NCBI RefSeq assembly: GCF_002795245.1
Contig: NZ_PGVG01000039.1
Location: 1 to 64,000 of the forward strand
DNA: 64,000 nt
Reading direction: 5' to 3'
Source: Bradyrhizobium forestalis
GTDB taxonomy: Bacteria; Pseudomonadota; Alphaproteobacteria; Rhizobiales; Xanthobacteraceae
A program made the translations under genes and the position numbers. The notes below the pieces were generated by a model. The model saw only the letters and a list, made by a program, of their open reading frames with translations, was not told the DNA's origin and did no database searches. Below are positions 8,235 to 19,736 of the stretch, piece by piece (within the stretch, counting starts at the first letter, position 1; each line of letters begins with the position of its first letter).

Positions 8235-9476
8235 CTACGACCTGTAATCCCCGTTGATCGCGACGTATTCCTTGGTGAGGTCGCAGGTCATGACGCGGTC
8301 GCGGCCTTTGCCGAGGCCGAGCGAGACCTTGATCGCGATCTCCGGCGCCTTCATCGCCTCCGATACCTGCGCTTCGTCATAGTCGGGGTCGCGCGCGCCG
8401 CTCCTGGCGACGCGGATGCCGTTGAACGAGATCGAAAGCTTGTCGCGATCGGCCGGCTCGCCGGCCTTGCCGACCGCCATCACCACGCGGCCCCAATTGG
8501 CGTCCTCGCCGGCGATCGCGGTCTTGACCAGCGGCGAGTTCGCGATCGACATCGCGATCTTGCGCGCCGAGGCCTTGGTCTTGGCGCCCTCGACGGTGAT
8601 CTCGACCAGCTTGCGCGCGCCTTCGCCGTCACGGGCCACCTGCTCGGCGAGGTTCGCAAGCACCTGGTTGAAAGCTTTGACGAAGGCCTTCAGGCGTGGA
8701 TCGCTGGCGCGGCCGATCTTTGGTGCGCCGTGCTCGGCCGCAGCGCCGGTCGCGAAGGCCAGCAACGTGTCCGATGTCGACGTATCGCCGTCGATCGTCA
8801 CCGCGTTGAACGTGTCCTCGACGCCGCTCTTGAGCAGGGCCTGCAGCGCGGCGGGCGCGATCGGTGCGTCGGTGAAGATGAAGGACAGCATGGTCGCCAT
8901 GTCGGGGGCGATCATGCCGGCGCCCTTGGCCATGCCGTTGATGGTGACCTTGGCCTTGCCGAGCTTGACGGTGGCGGTCGCGACCTTCGGGAACGTGTCG
9001 GTGGTCATGATCGCCTTGGCCGCGGCGAGATAATCGCCGGGCTCGGCAGCTTCGGCGAGGCGGCCGAGCACGCCGTCGAACTTGGTCGCGTCCAGCGGCT
9101 CGCCGATCACGCCGGGCGAGGCCAGGAAGATCTCGCTCTCGCTGCAGCCGACCGCCTTGGCCGCGATCTTCGCGGTCAGCGCGGTGGAGGCGCGGCCGGT
9201 CTTGCCGGTGAAGGCATTGGCATTGCCGGAATTGACCACGAGCGCGCGCGCCTTGCCGCCCTTCAGCTTGGCGCGGCACCATTCAACCGGGGCTGAGGGA
9301 CATTTCGACTTGGTGAAGACGCCGGCGACCGCGGTGCCCTTGTCCATCACCGCCAGCAGCACGTCGGTGCGGTTCTTGTAGCGGATGCCGGCTTCGGCCG
9401 TCGCAAGGCGGACGCCCGCGATCACGGGCATGTCGGGAACGGTTTTCGGAGCGAGCGGGGAGACGGCTGAGGACAT
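8235..9476 (-). CDS. argJ: Bifunctional ornithine acetyltransferase / N-acetylglutamate synthase ArgJ
   Basis: A 413-residue ArgJ, which recycles the acetyl group from N-acetylornithine to glutamate in arginine synthesis. The self-cleavage site is visible in 'PDMATMLSFIFTDAP': cleavage is expected between Ala194 and Thr195, with Thr195 becoming the nucleophile of the beta chain. 'VNSGNANAFTG' and 'GNMAKGAGMIAP'-like segments (here 'NGMAKGAGMIAP') match the family. Whether it is bifunctional or monofunctional cannot be decided from the sequence. Downstream of ppiC on the same strand, with a strong hairpin between them. Cytoplasmic. Confidence 0.95.
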   Translation of the reverse strand: MSSAVSPLAPKTVPDMPVIAGVRLATAEAGIRYKNRTDVLLAVMDKGTAVAGVFTKSKCPSAPVEWCRAKLKGGKARALVVNSGNANAFTGKTGRASTALTAKIAAKAVGCSESEIFLASPGVIGEPLDATKFDGVLGRLAEAAEPGDYLAAAKAIMTTDTFPKVATATVKLGKAKVTINGMAKGAGMIAPDMATMLSFIFTDAPIAPAALQALLKSGVEDTFNAVTIDGDTSTSDTLLAFATGAAAEHGAPKIGRASDPRLKAFVKAFNQVLANLAEQVARDGEGARKLVEITVEGAKTKASARKIAMSIANSPLVKTAIAGEDANWGRVVMAVGKAGEPADRDKLSISFNGIRVARSGARDPDYDEAQVSEAMKAPEIAIKVSLGLGKGRDRVMTCDLTKEYVAINGDYRS

Positions 9477-9509
9477 CGCGGGGCGCCTTCGTGGGATCTG
9501 GACAAGCAG

Positions 9510-9559
9510 ATGCCCGGCCCCATCATGCGAAGACGCGCTTCGCGCTTAGGGCCGGGCAT
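9510..9559. repeat. Hairpin-forming inverted repeat between ppiC and argJ
   Basis: ATGCCCGGCCC at 9510-9520 pairs perfectly with GGGCCGGGCAT at 9549-9559; inside, GCGAAG and CTTCGC form a second stem. On the ppiC/argJ strand it could attenuate read-through from ppiC or stabilise its 3' end. No T-run follows, so it is not a canonical intrinsic terminator. Confidence 0.6.
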
Positions 9560-9606
9560 CACGAAGGTTTAGATACTCTTGGCGTCACCGAAGTGACAGC
9601 GAATTC

Positions 9607-10527
9607 TTACTTCTTCGCCGGCGGGGCCATCTTGCTGTCGGACGGCTTCGCATCGGACTTGGCGTCCTTGGAGGCATCCGCCGCCGGCTGGTCCAGCCGC
9701 TCGACCTTGGCTTCGGTGCGCAGCTTGGCGACATACTCGGCCTGGGCCTTGCGGGTCACGTATTGCTCGATCTGGGCCTTGACCTGCTCGAAATCGGGCG
9801 CCTTGCGGTTGCGCTTTTCCTCGACCTTGATGATGTGCCAGCCGAACTGCGACTTCACGGGATCGGAGATCTTGCCGGGCTCGAGCGCAAAAGCGACGGC
9901 CGAGAACTCCGGCACCATCTGCTCCTTGGTGAAGAAGCCGAGGTCGCCGCCATCGGCGGAGCCGGGGTCCTTGGACTTCTTCTTGGCGAGCTCGGCGAAA
10001 TCGGCGCCCTTGTCGAGCTCGGCCTTCACCGCCTTGGCCTCGTCCTCGGTCTCGACCAGGATGTGGCGGGCACGCCCCTCCTGCTCGCCGGTGATCTGCT
10101 TGGAGGCCTCTTCATAGACCTTCTTCATGGCGTCCGGCGTGGTGGCGGCCTTGCCCTCATTGGCGAGCAGGCTGTCCATCAGAAGCCGGTTGCGGGCGAA
10201 CGCCAGGCGCTTCTTGAACTCCTCGCTGTCGGCGAGCTTCTTGTCTTCGGCAGCCTTGCTGACGATCTTCATGTCGATCAGGAAGGACAGGACGTTCTCG
10301 TCCTTGGTCGCCGGGTCCATCTGGGCGAGGCTCGGCCCGAGTTCCTCCTCGGCCATGGTGACGTCGCTCTTCTTGATCTCCGCGCCATTGACCTTCGCCA
10401 GCACCGGATCATCGGCGGCCCGGAGCGGGCCCGCGAACGCCAGGGACAGCGCCAGAGCGAGGCTGCCAGCCAGGGCGGACGCATGGCGAAAGCGCTGGCC
10501 GGTGGTTACCGGGAACGAGGTGGTCAT
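9607..10527 (-). CDS. Parvulin-type peptidylprolyl isomerase (PpiC/SurA-like), exported
   Basis: A protein of 306 residues with an N-terminal signal sequence (hydrophobic stretch about 17-33, likely cleavage after 'GPLRA'). A PpiC rotamase domain spans about residues 148-240, from 'GRARHILVETEDEAKAV' to 'SQFGWHIIKVEEKR', with the family motif 'GSADGGDLGFFTKEQMVPEF'. The tail is Lys/Ala/Asp-rich. It should act as a periplasmic folding helper for exported proteins. Its position between secA (divergent, translocation ATPase) and argJ is a conserved arrangement in this group as I recall it. The start at 10527 gives a plausible signal peptide. Confidence 0.9.
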   Translation of the reverse strand: MTTSFPVTTGQRFRHASALAGSLALALSLAFAGPLRAADDPVLAKVNGAEIKKSDVTMAEEELGPSLAQMDPATKDENVLSFLIDMKIVSKAAEDKKLADSEEFKKRLAFARNRLLMDSLLANEGKAATTPDAMKKVYEEASKQITGEQEGRARHILVETEDEAKAVKAELDKGADFAELAKKKSKDPGSADGGDLGFFTKEQMVPEFSAVAFALEPGKISDPVKSQFGWHIIKVEEKRNRKAPDFEQVKAQIEQYVTRKAQAEYVAKLRTEAKVERLDQPAADASKDAKSDAKPSDSKMAPPAKK

Positions 10528-10881
10528 GGAAAATCCTTATGTTGAAGCAGGGGGCTGCTCGAGCGGGGCGGACACTCGCCCAATTCAGGGGGGCTTGGCA
10601 ACGCGAAAAGTCTGTCAAAATGATGAATTAGCCGCAATGCGCCCGCCGTTGACAAGGCCCTGACCGGGCCATATCTCTGCCCGGTCGCGACCATGGCGAT
10701 GGCGTTTATTTTGCTGCGTTTTTGGCCGTTGAACCCAGACTTGCCCAATTCCCACCCATATGGCGGATGATCCCCGCAGTCCGGGCTCTGACGCCGCGAA
10801 GCGTCACGGTGAGTTGAATAGGCAAGCGGGTGACAACTTCTTGGCTGCAACGCGGTTAAATCGCGAACACAGGAACTAGGC
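10528..10881. promoter_or_regulatory. Divergent ppiC-secA intergenic region with possible secA promoter
   Basis: This 354-base gap separates the divergent ppiC and secA starts. A TTGACA at 10649-10654 is followed after 16 bases by ATATCT (10671-10676), a plausible plus-strand housekeeping promoter about 200 bases upstream of secA. No open reading frame with coding character and no palindromic element were seen. A secM-like or other leader peptide was looked for and not found. Confidence 0.35.
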
Positions 10882-13722
<2,841 letters not shown>

Positions 13723-13748
13723 CGGCCAGTTTCGCTGCCGTGCGCGTG

Positions 13749-13771
13749 TGAGGCGCGATTCTCGCGCCTCA
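13749..13771 (+). terminator. Hairpin downstream of secA
   Basis: TGAGGCGCGA and TCGCGCCTCA pair perfectly around a TTC loop 26 bases after the secA stop. There is no uridine run, so termination there would be weak or factor-assisted. Confidence 0.5.
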
Positions 13772-13779
13772 TCATCCGC

Positions 13780-13885
13780 TGTCGTCGCCGGGCTCGACCG
13801 GGCGACCCAGTACGCCGCGGCTCCTCGGCTCAATCACATCCGCCTCTGGAATACTGGATCGCCCGATTAAATCGGGCGATGACAG
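13780..13885. repeat. Palindromic intergenic element, family B
   Basis: Left arm GTCGTCGCCGGGCTCGACCG, right arm ATCGCCCGATTAAATCGGGC followed by GATGACAG; each arm is also self-complementary. Related to the GTCATGCCCCGGCTTGACCG family at 22288, 30139, 51258 and 52947. Together with the next element it fills the 361-base secA-marR gap. Confidence 0.75.
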
Positions 13886-13911
13886 TTGTGTGTGGCGCGA
13901 GACTTTCCAAG

Positions 13912-14064
13912 CCGTCGTCCCTGCGAACGCAGGGACCCATACCGCGGAATCTATCGACGGCGCGTGGTCGTCGTACCGCGCGAGAACGGGTAACGACCAG
14001 TCTTCGCCAAACGTCTTCCTGTGGTTATGGATCCCGGATCTGCGCGCGCTTGTCCGGGGCGACG
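13912..14064. repeat. Palindromic intergenic element, family A (chimeric arms)
   Basis: The left arm is the 'natural' CGTCGTCCCTGCGAACGCAG variant, while the right arm is the GGATCCCGGATCTGCGCGCG / TTGTCCGGGGCGACG variant seen at 44454. The two ends therefore do not match exactly, as if two subfamilies had recombined. Confidence 0.75.
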
Positions 14065-14083
14065 TGTTGAGAGAGTGCGCAGC

Positions 14084-14551
14084 TCAATTCGAGCTGTCGA
14101 TCAAGCTCTCCAGCAGCCGCTTCAATTCGCTCGTCGACTTGTCGCCGTAGCTTTCCAGGATGTGCTCCTCCTGGTCCACCGCGAGCGAGTTGAGCTTCTT
14201 GCACAGCACCTTGCCGCGGTCGGAGATGAACATCAGCACCTTGCGGCGATCGTTCGGGTCCTGCACGCGATAGACCAGCGTATCGGAGACCATGCGGTCG
14301 ATCATCTTGGTCAGCGTCGGATGATTGAGCAGCACCGCGTCCGCAAGCTCGCCCATCGAATGGCCGTTGCCATCCGACAGCACTTTCAAGATGCGCCATT
14401 GCTCGACCGGCACGCCCTCCTTGCTCAACCGCAGTTCGAGCTGCCGGTTGATCTCCCGGTTGGCTTGCGCGAGCAGGTAGGCGAGGTGTTCGGTGATCGG
14501 GGAGTTTTCTTTCGGCGGTTTTGCCACGGCTAAGACTTCGTCTTGACCCAA
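14084..14551 (-). CDS. MarR family transcriptional regulator
   Basis: A 155-residue winged-helix regulator. The dimer/HTH region runs through 'MGELADAVLLNHPTLTKMID' (recognition helix about 68-87) and the wing 'QDPNDRRKVLMFISDRG' (about 97-113), with the Asp/Arg pair conserved in MarR proteins. It is divergent from the amide-binding protein and amidase/ABC genes, so it is the obvious candidate repressor for that locus, probably released by an amide-related ligand (inference). A perfect 12-base palindrome lies 50 bases before its own start. Four of the last residues before the stop are polar ('DSSN'). Confidence 0.9.
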   Translation of the reverse strand: MGQDEVLAVAKPPKENSPITEHLAYLLAQANREINRQLELRLSKEGVPVEQWRILKVLSDGNGHSMGELADAVLLNHPTLTKMIDRMVSDTLVYRVQDPNDRRKVLMFISDRGKVLCKKLNSLAVDQEEHILESYGDKSTSELKRLLESLIDSSN

Positions 14552-14600
14552 TTGAGTGAATGTCTTGCAATCAATGCTGCATCTATATGCACTTCAATTC

Positions 14601-14612
14601 TTGAATATTCAA
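14601..14612. promoter_or_regulatory. Candidate MarR operator (perfect palindrome)
   Basis: TTGAATATTCAA is a perfect 12-base palindrome in an AT-rich stretch of the divergent intergenic region, 50 bases upstream of the marR start. Its size, symmetry and AT-rich character suit MarR-family operators; binding is inferred. Confidence 0.5.
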
Positions 14613-14826
14613 TATTTTCAAAATAGGATCATTGCCCAACAAAAGGGCGGAAGCCGCGGCCGCCTGCTCAATGTGCTTTCAGGTCTGGTCCCAGACAGGA
14701 GTTGGCGTGCGCGCGACGGTAAACTTCCCGGCTCACGGCGGCCCGGCGTTGCCGCCGTCTTTGCTGTTCAGGAATTTGTCGTCATCGGCGGCGGATTTCG
14801 ACCTGTCTCCGGTCGATGCGCATTTC

Positions 14827-15891
14827 ATGAAGCGGCGCGGCGCGCGCAACAAGCTGCGCATCGGCAATTTCCTCACCTTCACCGGCTCGCCCGGGATCTG
14901 GGGCCCGACCTCCACCAACAGCGCGATGCTGGCGGTCGCCGAGATCAACAAGCGCGGCGGCATTCTGGGTCGCGAGCTCGAGCTGTCGATCTACGATTCC
15001 GGCGGCCCGATCGACGAGGTGGTGCGCCGCGCCGAGCAGGCGATCGCTTTCGACGAGGTCGACCTCATCATGGGCTCGCATATCAGCGCGGTCCGGGTCG
15101 CGCTGCGCAAGGTCACCGGCAATCGCATCCCCTATATCTACACCCCGGTCTATGAAGGCGGCGAGCGCACGCCGGGCGTCATGGCGATCGGCGAGACGCC
15201 GCGCTGGCAGAGCCGGCCGTCGATCCATTGGCTGGCGGAGGTCAAGAAGGCCGCGCGCTGGTACCTGATCGGCAGCGATTACGTCTGGCCCTGGCAGTCG
15301 CATCGCGCGGTGAAGCGCTACATCAAGGAGGCGGGCGGCCAGGTCGTCGGCGAGGAGTTCGTCCCGGTCGGCGAGGACAATCACGAGCCGCATCTGGCGC
15401 GCATCCGCGCCGCCAAGCCGGACGTGGTGCTGATCTCGCTGATCGGCACCGACAGCATCACCTTCAACCGCGCCTTCGCGGAAGCGGGGCTTGCCCCCTC
15501 GACGCTGCGGCTTGCCGGTGCGATGGACGAGACCGTGCTGCTCGGTATCGGCGCCGACAACACCGAGAATCTGTTCTGCGCCTCCGGCTACTTCAACGGC
15601 CTGGTCTCGCGTGCCAATGACGAGTTCCTCAGTGCCTATCATTCCATGTTCGGTGCCAACGCGCCGCCGGTCGGCTCCGTCGGCCAGTCGAACTATGAGG
15701 GGCTGCGCTTCCTGGAGGCCGTGGCCAACCGCGCCGGCTCGCTGGCCTTTCGTCCGCTGCTGAAGGCCGCCCGCAACACCGTCTACTCGGCGGGCCGCGG
15801 TCCCGTGACGCTTCGCGATGGCCGCGCCGAGATGCCGATGTATCTCGCTGAAGCCGACGGTCTCGACTTCAGGATCATCAAAACGCTCTGA
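14827..15891 (+). CDS. AmiC-like (amide/urea-binding type) periplasmic-binding fold protein, apparently cytoplasmic
   Basis: 354 residues from the ATG at 14827, which places the fold start 'KLRIGNFLTFTGSPGIWGP' right after a short basic leader. It belongs to the Leu/amide-binding type I fold: 'AVAEINKRGGILGRELELSI', 'LIMGSHISAVRVALRKV', 'GSVGQSNYEGLRFLEAV' are typical of FmdD/UrtA/AmiC proteins. No signal peptide is present with this start, in contrast to the second binding protein of the locus (18470), so it may be a cytosolic sensor like Pseudomonas AmiC. In-frame coding potential extends upstream to 14632 and the true start could be earlier (ATG at 14671 or 14632); those versions also lack a signal sequence. 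Located 165 bases before the amidase. Confidence 0.78.
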   Translation: MKRRGARNKLRIGNFLTFTGSPGIWGPTSTNSAMLAVAEINKRGGILGRELELSIYDSGGPIDEVVRRAEQAIAFDEVDLIMGSHISAVRVALRKVTGNRIPYIYTPVYEGGERTPGVMAIGETPRWQSRPSIHWLAEVKKAARWYLIGSDYVWPWQSHRAVKRYIKEAGGQVVGEEFVPVGEDNHEPHLARIRAAKPDVVLISLIGTDSITFNRAFAEAGLAPSTLRLAGAMDETVLLGIGADNTENLFCASGYFNGLVSRANDEFLSAYHSMFGANAPPVGSVGQSNYEGLRFLEAVANRAGSLAFRPLLKAARNTVYSAGRGPVTLRDGRAEMPMYLAEADGLDFRIIKTL

Positions 15892-16056
15892 GGGACGGCT
15901 GCCGACACGCCGCACCGATCGCGCGAAATAATACTTGAAAAGGAAAATATTTCCGTCTCTAGTAACGACACGAAGCCGATTGGCCCGCGCCGCGCAGGCG
16001 CGAGCGAGAGGCTTCCGTTCAACGCCAGGGATCAAGAAGCCTTCAAGGAGAGCGCC

Positions 16057-17571
16057 GTGACAGTTGTCCTTCCAACGCCCGCCCAACTTCGCAGCGTCGC
16101 CGAGCAGTGCGGCCTTTCGCTGTCCGACGACGACGTCGCCTCGTTCCGCGGCCTGATGCAAGGCTCGATCGAAGCCTACAATCTCGTTGCCGCGATGCCG
16201 GATGAGGTGCCGGAGGTGAAATATCCGCGCACGCCGGGCTATCGGCCCTCGGCCGAAGAGAACCCGCGCAATGCCTGGTATCGCAAGTCGACCGTGAAAG
16301 GCGCCGCCAGCGGCAAGCTCAAGGGCAAGACCGTCGCGCTCAAGGACAACATCATGCTGGCCGGCGTGCCCATGACCAACGGCTCGTCGACGCTGGAAGG
16401 CTATGTGCCCGATTTCGACGCCACCATCGTCACGCGCATGCTGGACGCCGGCGCAGAGATCGCCGGCAAAACCCATTGCGAGCACTTCTGCCTGTCCGGC
16501 GGCAGCCACACCGGCTCCTACGGGCCGGTGCACAATCCGCACAAGATGGGTTACTCGGCCGGCGGCTCGTCGTCGGGATCGGGCGTCGTGGTCGCGCTCG
16601 GCGAGGTCGACATGGCGATCGGCGGCGATCAGGGCGGCTCGATCCGCATGCCGTCCTCGTTCTGCGGCATCTACGGCATGAAGCCGACCTGGGGCCTCGT
16701 GCCCTATACCGGGATCATGCCGATCGAGATCTATGTCGACCATACCGGTCCGATGACCGCGACGGTCGCCGACAATGCGCTGCTGCTCGAAGTGCTCGCC
16801 GGCGACGACGGCTACGATTCGCGCATCAAGGCGCCGAAGGTCGAGGAATACACCAAGGCGCTCGGCCAGGGCGTCAAGGGCATGAAGATCGGCATCCTCA
16901 AGGAAGGTTTTGAGCAGCCGGTCGCAGAGGCCGCGGTGAATGAAAGCGTGCGCGAGGCCGCCAAGCGCTTTAGGGATCTGGGTGCCACGGTTGAGACCGT
17001 CTCGATCCCGATGCACCTGCTGGGCGGCGCGATCTGGACCCCGATCGGCACCGAAGGCCTGACCCAGACCATGATGTTCGGCGACGGCTACGGCCTCAGC
17101 CGCGGCGATCTCTATTCGACCTCGCTGATGGATTTCCATCGCGGCTGGCGCCGGCAGGCCGATTCGCTGTCCGAGACCACGAAGCTGTTCATGATGCTGG
17201 GCACCTACATCAACAACAATTTCGGTCCACGCTTCTACGGCAAGGCGCTCAACATCTCGCGCCGGCTGACTGCGGCCTACGACAAGGCACTCGAGGATTA
17301 CGATCTGCTCTTGCTGCCGACGACGCCGATGAAGGCGACCAAGCTGCCGGAGCCCAATGCCAGCCGCGAGGAATACGTTGCTCGCGCGCTCGAGATGATC
17401 TCCAACACCGCGCCGTTCGACATCACGCATCATCCCGCGATGTCGCTGCCCTGCGGCATGGTCGACGGCCTGCCGGTCGGCCTGATGCTGGTCGGCCGCA
17501 TGTTCGAGGAATCCACCATCTACCGCGCCGCGCACGCCTTCGAGCAGATCGGCGACTGGAAGAAGATGTGA
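16057..17571 (+). CDS. Amidase-signature enzyme (Rhodococcus nitrile-pathway amidase type)
   Basis: A 504-residue cytoplasmic amidase hydrolysing carboxamides to acids and ammonia through a Ser-cisSer-Lys triad. Lys96 lies in 'VALKDNIM', Ser171 in 'SAGGSSSGSGVV', and Ser195 in 'GGDQGGSIRMPSS'; these match the positions I recall for the Rhodococcus amidase (96, 171, 195). The N-terminal about 70 residues form the extra helical domain of that subfamily. It starts with GTG at 16057, preceded by a good Shine-Dalgarno AAGGAG six bases upstream. First enzyme of a locus whose next five genes encode an amide/urea-type ABC importer, so imported amide is the likely substrate. Confidence 0.93.
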   Translation: MTVVLPTPAQLRSVAEQCGLSLSDDDVASFRGLMQGSIEAYNLVAAMPDEVPEVKYPRTPGYRPSAEENPRNAWYRKSTVKGAASGKLKGKTVALKDNIMLAGVPMTNGSSTLEGYVPDFDATIVTRMLDAGAEIAGKTHCEHFCLSGGSHTGSYGPVHNPHKMGYSAGGSSSGSGVVVALGEVDMAIGGDQGGSIRMPSSFCGIYGMKPTWGLVPYTGIMPIEIYVDHTGPMTATVADNALLLEVLAGDDGYDSRIKAPKVEEYTKALGQGVKGMKIGILKEGFEQPVAEAAVNESVREAAKRFRDLGATVETVSIPMHLLGGAIWTPIGTEGLTQTMMFGDGYGLSRGDLYSTSLMDFHRGWRRQADSLSETTKLFMMLGTYINNNFGPRFYGKALNISRRLTAAYDKALEDYDLLLLPTTPMKATKLPEPNASREEYVARALEMISNTAPFDITHHPAMSLPCGMVDGLPVGLMLVGRMFEESTIYRAAHAFEQIGDWKKM

Positions 17572-17607
17572 GAGGTCGACCGATGCAGGCGGGGTGGATC
17601 GCAACGC

Positions 17608-18465
17608 ATGGCTAACGCGTTCGTCGCGGCGTTCGAGATCCTGAGCTTCGGCGCGATCATCGTCCTGATCGTGCTGGGGCTCGGGATCATCGCCAGCATG
17701 ATGGGCATCTTCAACTTCGCGCAGGGCGAGTTCGTCCTGCTCGGGGCCTACATCACCTATCTCGCCTATGCCAAGGGAATGCCGATCTGGGCCGGCATGG
17801 TCGCGGCGCCCTTCGTCGTCGGCGCGCTCGGCTTCGTGCTGGAGGCGCTGATCATCCGAAGATTCTACGCCGCACCGATCGTCGCCATGCTCGGCACCTA
17901 TGCGCTCGGCCTGATCATCCGCGAATCCGTGCGCGGCCTGATCGGCGGCTTCTATCTCACCGTGCCGGAGCCGATCGGCGGCTCGATCGACATTGGCGCC
18001 ATGCACATCTCGGCCTGGCGCTTCACCATCATCGTCATCACCCTGCTGGTGATGGGCGGCTGCTATCTGCTGCTGTCGCGCACGAGCTTCGGCCTGCGCG
18101 TCCGCGCGACGCTGGAAAATCCGTCGCTGGCGCGCGCTTCGGGCATCTCGACGCCGCTGATCTACGGCGCCACCTTTGCCTTCGGTGCCGCGCTCGCCGG
18201 CCTTGCCGGCGCGCTGATCGTGCCGGTGTTCAGCCTGTTCGCCGATCTCGGCCTGCGCTTCCTGATCCAGGGTTTTGTCGCGGTCATGGTCGGTGGCGTC
18301 GGCTCCTTCATCGGTCCGGTCGCTGGCGCCGGCGTCATCGGCACGCTCAGCGCCGCGCTGCCCTGGGTGATGGCGCCCGTCGTCGCCGACGTGCTCGTCT
18401 TCGTTCTCGCCATTGTCTTCATCAAATTCCGCCCGCAGGGCCTCATCGCTGGAAAAGGGGTTTAG
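17608..18465 (+). CDS. Branched-chain amino acid/urea-type ABC transporter permease (LivH/UrtB-like)
   Basis: A 285-residue inner-membrane protein with about eight hydrophobic segments. The family motifs 'GIFNFAQGEFVLLGAY' (about 34-49) and 'RVRATLENPSLARASGI' (the cytoplasmic loop contacting the ATPase) are clear. It pairs with the LivM-like permease at 19737. The substrate is inferred from the flanking amidase and binding protein: a short amide or urea-like compound rather than branched amino acids. The gene follows the amidase by 36 bases on the same strand. Confidence 0.9.
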   Translation: MANAFVAAFEILSFGAIIVLIVLGLGIIASMMGIFNFAQGEFVLLGAYITYLAYAKGMPIWAGMVAAPFVVGALGFVLEALIIRRFYAAPIVAMLGTYALGLIIRESVRGLIGGFYLTVPEPIGGSIDIGAMHISAWRFTIIVITLLVMGGCYLLLSRTSFGLRVRATLENPSLARASGISTPLIYGATFAFGAALAGLAGALIVPVFSLFADLGLRFLIQGFVAVMVGGVGSFIGPVAGAGVIGTLSAALPWVMAPVVADVLVFVLAIVFIKFRPQGLIAGKGV

Positions 18466-18469
18466 TCAC

Positions 18470-19687
18470 ATGTTCGATCGCACTCAGCTTTCACGGCGCC
18501 GCTTCCTGTCCAATTTCGCTTTCGCGTCCGGCGCAGTCGCAACCGGTGTCGGCAGCTGGGTGATCCCGGCGCCCTGGGCCAATGCGGCCGAGGCCCCGAT
18601 CAAGGTCGGCATCGCCACCGACCTCACCGGCCCGATCGCCTATGCCGGCAATGCCGACGCCAACGTCGCCAAGATGGTGATCAAGGAGATCAACGCGGCC
18701 GGCGGCCTGCTCGGCCGTCCGCTCGAGCTCTACATCGAGGATACCGCGTCCAACGAATCCGTGGCCGTTGGCAACGTGCGAAAACTGATTCAGCGCGACA
18801 AGGTCGACATGGTGCTGGGCGGCATCACCTCGTCGATGCGCAACGCGATCAAGGACCCGATCGTGGCGCGCGGCAAGACGCTCTACATCTATCCGCAGCT
18901 CTATGAAGGCAAGGAGTGCACGCCCTATCTGTTCTGCACCGGCCCGACGCCGGCGCAACAGTGCGATGAGTTCATCCCCTGGCTGATCAAGAACGGCGGC
19001 AAGAAGTTCGCGCTGCCGAGCGCGAACTATGTCTGGCCGCACACGCTCAACGTCTATGCCCGCAAGGTGATCGAATCCAATGGCGGCGAGGTCGTGTTCG
19101 AGGAATACTACCCGCTCGACCAGGTCGACTTTTCCGCGACCGTCAACCGCATCGTCTCCAACAAGGTCGACGTCGTCTTCAACACCGTCATTCCGCCGGG
19201 CGTCGGCCCGTTCTTCAAGCAGCTCTATGAAGCCGGCTTCCTCAAGAACGGCGGGCGGCTCGCCTGCGTCTACTATGACGAGAACACGCTCAACATCAAT
19301 CAGGCCGCGGAGATCGAGGGCCTCGCCAGCTGCCTCGACTATTTCAAGGTGCTGACCAAGGAGAACCCGTTCGACGCAAAAATCCAGGCGGCCTATGAGA
19401 AGGATTTTCCGGGCAACTTCCTGTTCGCCGCCGGCAGCGCCGCGACCGGCACCTATCGCGGCCTGAAGCTGTGGGAAGCCGCAGTGAAGGAAGCCGGCAA
19501 GATCGACCGCGAGTCGGTGGCGGCCGCGCTCGACCATGCCAAGATCGCCGAAGGTCCCGGCGGCCCCGCCGAGATGGTCCCGGGCAAGCGGCACTGCAAG
19601 ATGAAGATGTACACCGCCGTCGCCAAGGGCGGCAATTACGAGATCGTCGCACGCAGCAACGGCCTCGTCGATCCCAAGGAATGCTGA
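18470..19687 (+). CDS. ABC transporter substrate-binding protein, Tat-exported (urea/amide type)
   Basis: A 405-residue binding protein of the Leu/urea/amide type. The N-terminus 'LSRRRFLSNFAFASGAVATG' is a twin-arginine signal and cleavage is likely after 'PWANA' (about residue 38). Fold motifs: 'IKVGIATDLTGPIAYAGNA', 'INAAGGLLGRPLELYIED', 'VDMVLGGITSSMRNAI'. Export by Tat suggests it folds before crossing the membrane. The ATG at 18470, four bases after the permease stop, puts the twin arginines at residues 9-10. An intra-operon hairpin follows five bases after its stop. Confidence 0.92.
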   Translation: MFDRTQLSRRRFLSNFAFASGAVATGVGSWVIPAPWANAAEAPIKVGIATDLTGPIAYAGNADANVAKMVIKEINAAGGLLGRPLELYIEDTASNESVAVGNVRKLIQRDKVDMVLGGITSSMRNAIKDPIVARGKTLYIYPQLYEGKECTPYLFCTGPTPAQQCDEFIPWLIKNGGKKFALPSANYVWPHTLNVYARKVIESNGGEVVFEEYYPLDQVDFSATVNRIVSNKVDVVFNTVIPPGVGPFFKQLYEAGFLKNGGRLACVYYDENTLNINQAAEIEGLASCLDYFKVLTKENPFDAKIQAAYEKDFPGNFLFAAGSAATGTYRGLKLWEAAVKEAGKIDRESVAAALDHAKIAEGPGGPAEMVPGKRHCKMKMYTAVAKGGNYEIVARSNGLVDPKEC

Positions 19688-19691
19688 ATCC

Positions 19692-19718
19692 TCACCTCTC
19701 CCCGACGGGGAGAGGTGA
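19692..19718 (+). repeat. Intra-operon hairpin after the binding-protein gene
   Basis: TCACCTCTCCCC pairs perfectly with GGGGAGAGGTGA around a three-base loop, starting five bases after the stop. Hairpins in this position between a binding-protein gene and the next permease gene commonly raise the stability of the upstream mRNA. The sequence belongs to a GC-rich palindromic element type also seen at 46471. Confidence 0.7.
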
Positions 19719-19736
19719 AGCGAACCGACCCTCTCG

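Noticed and set aside
14782..18006. Very long minus-strand open frame (over 1,000 codons) opposite the amidase and transporter genes
   Set aside because: Product is Arg/Asp/His-rich without domain motifs; it is the antisense shadow of well-supported high-GC genes.
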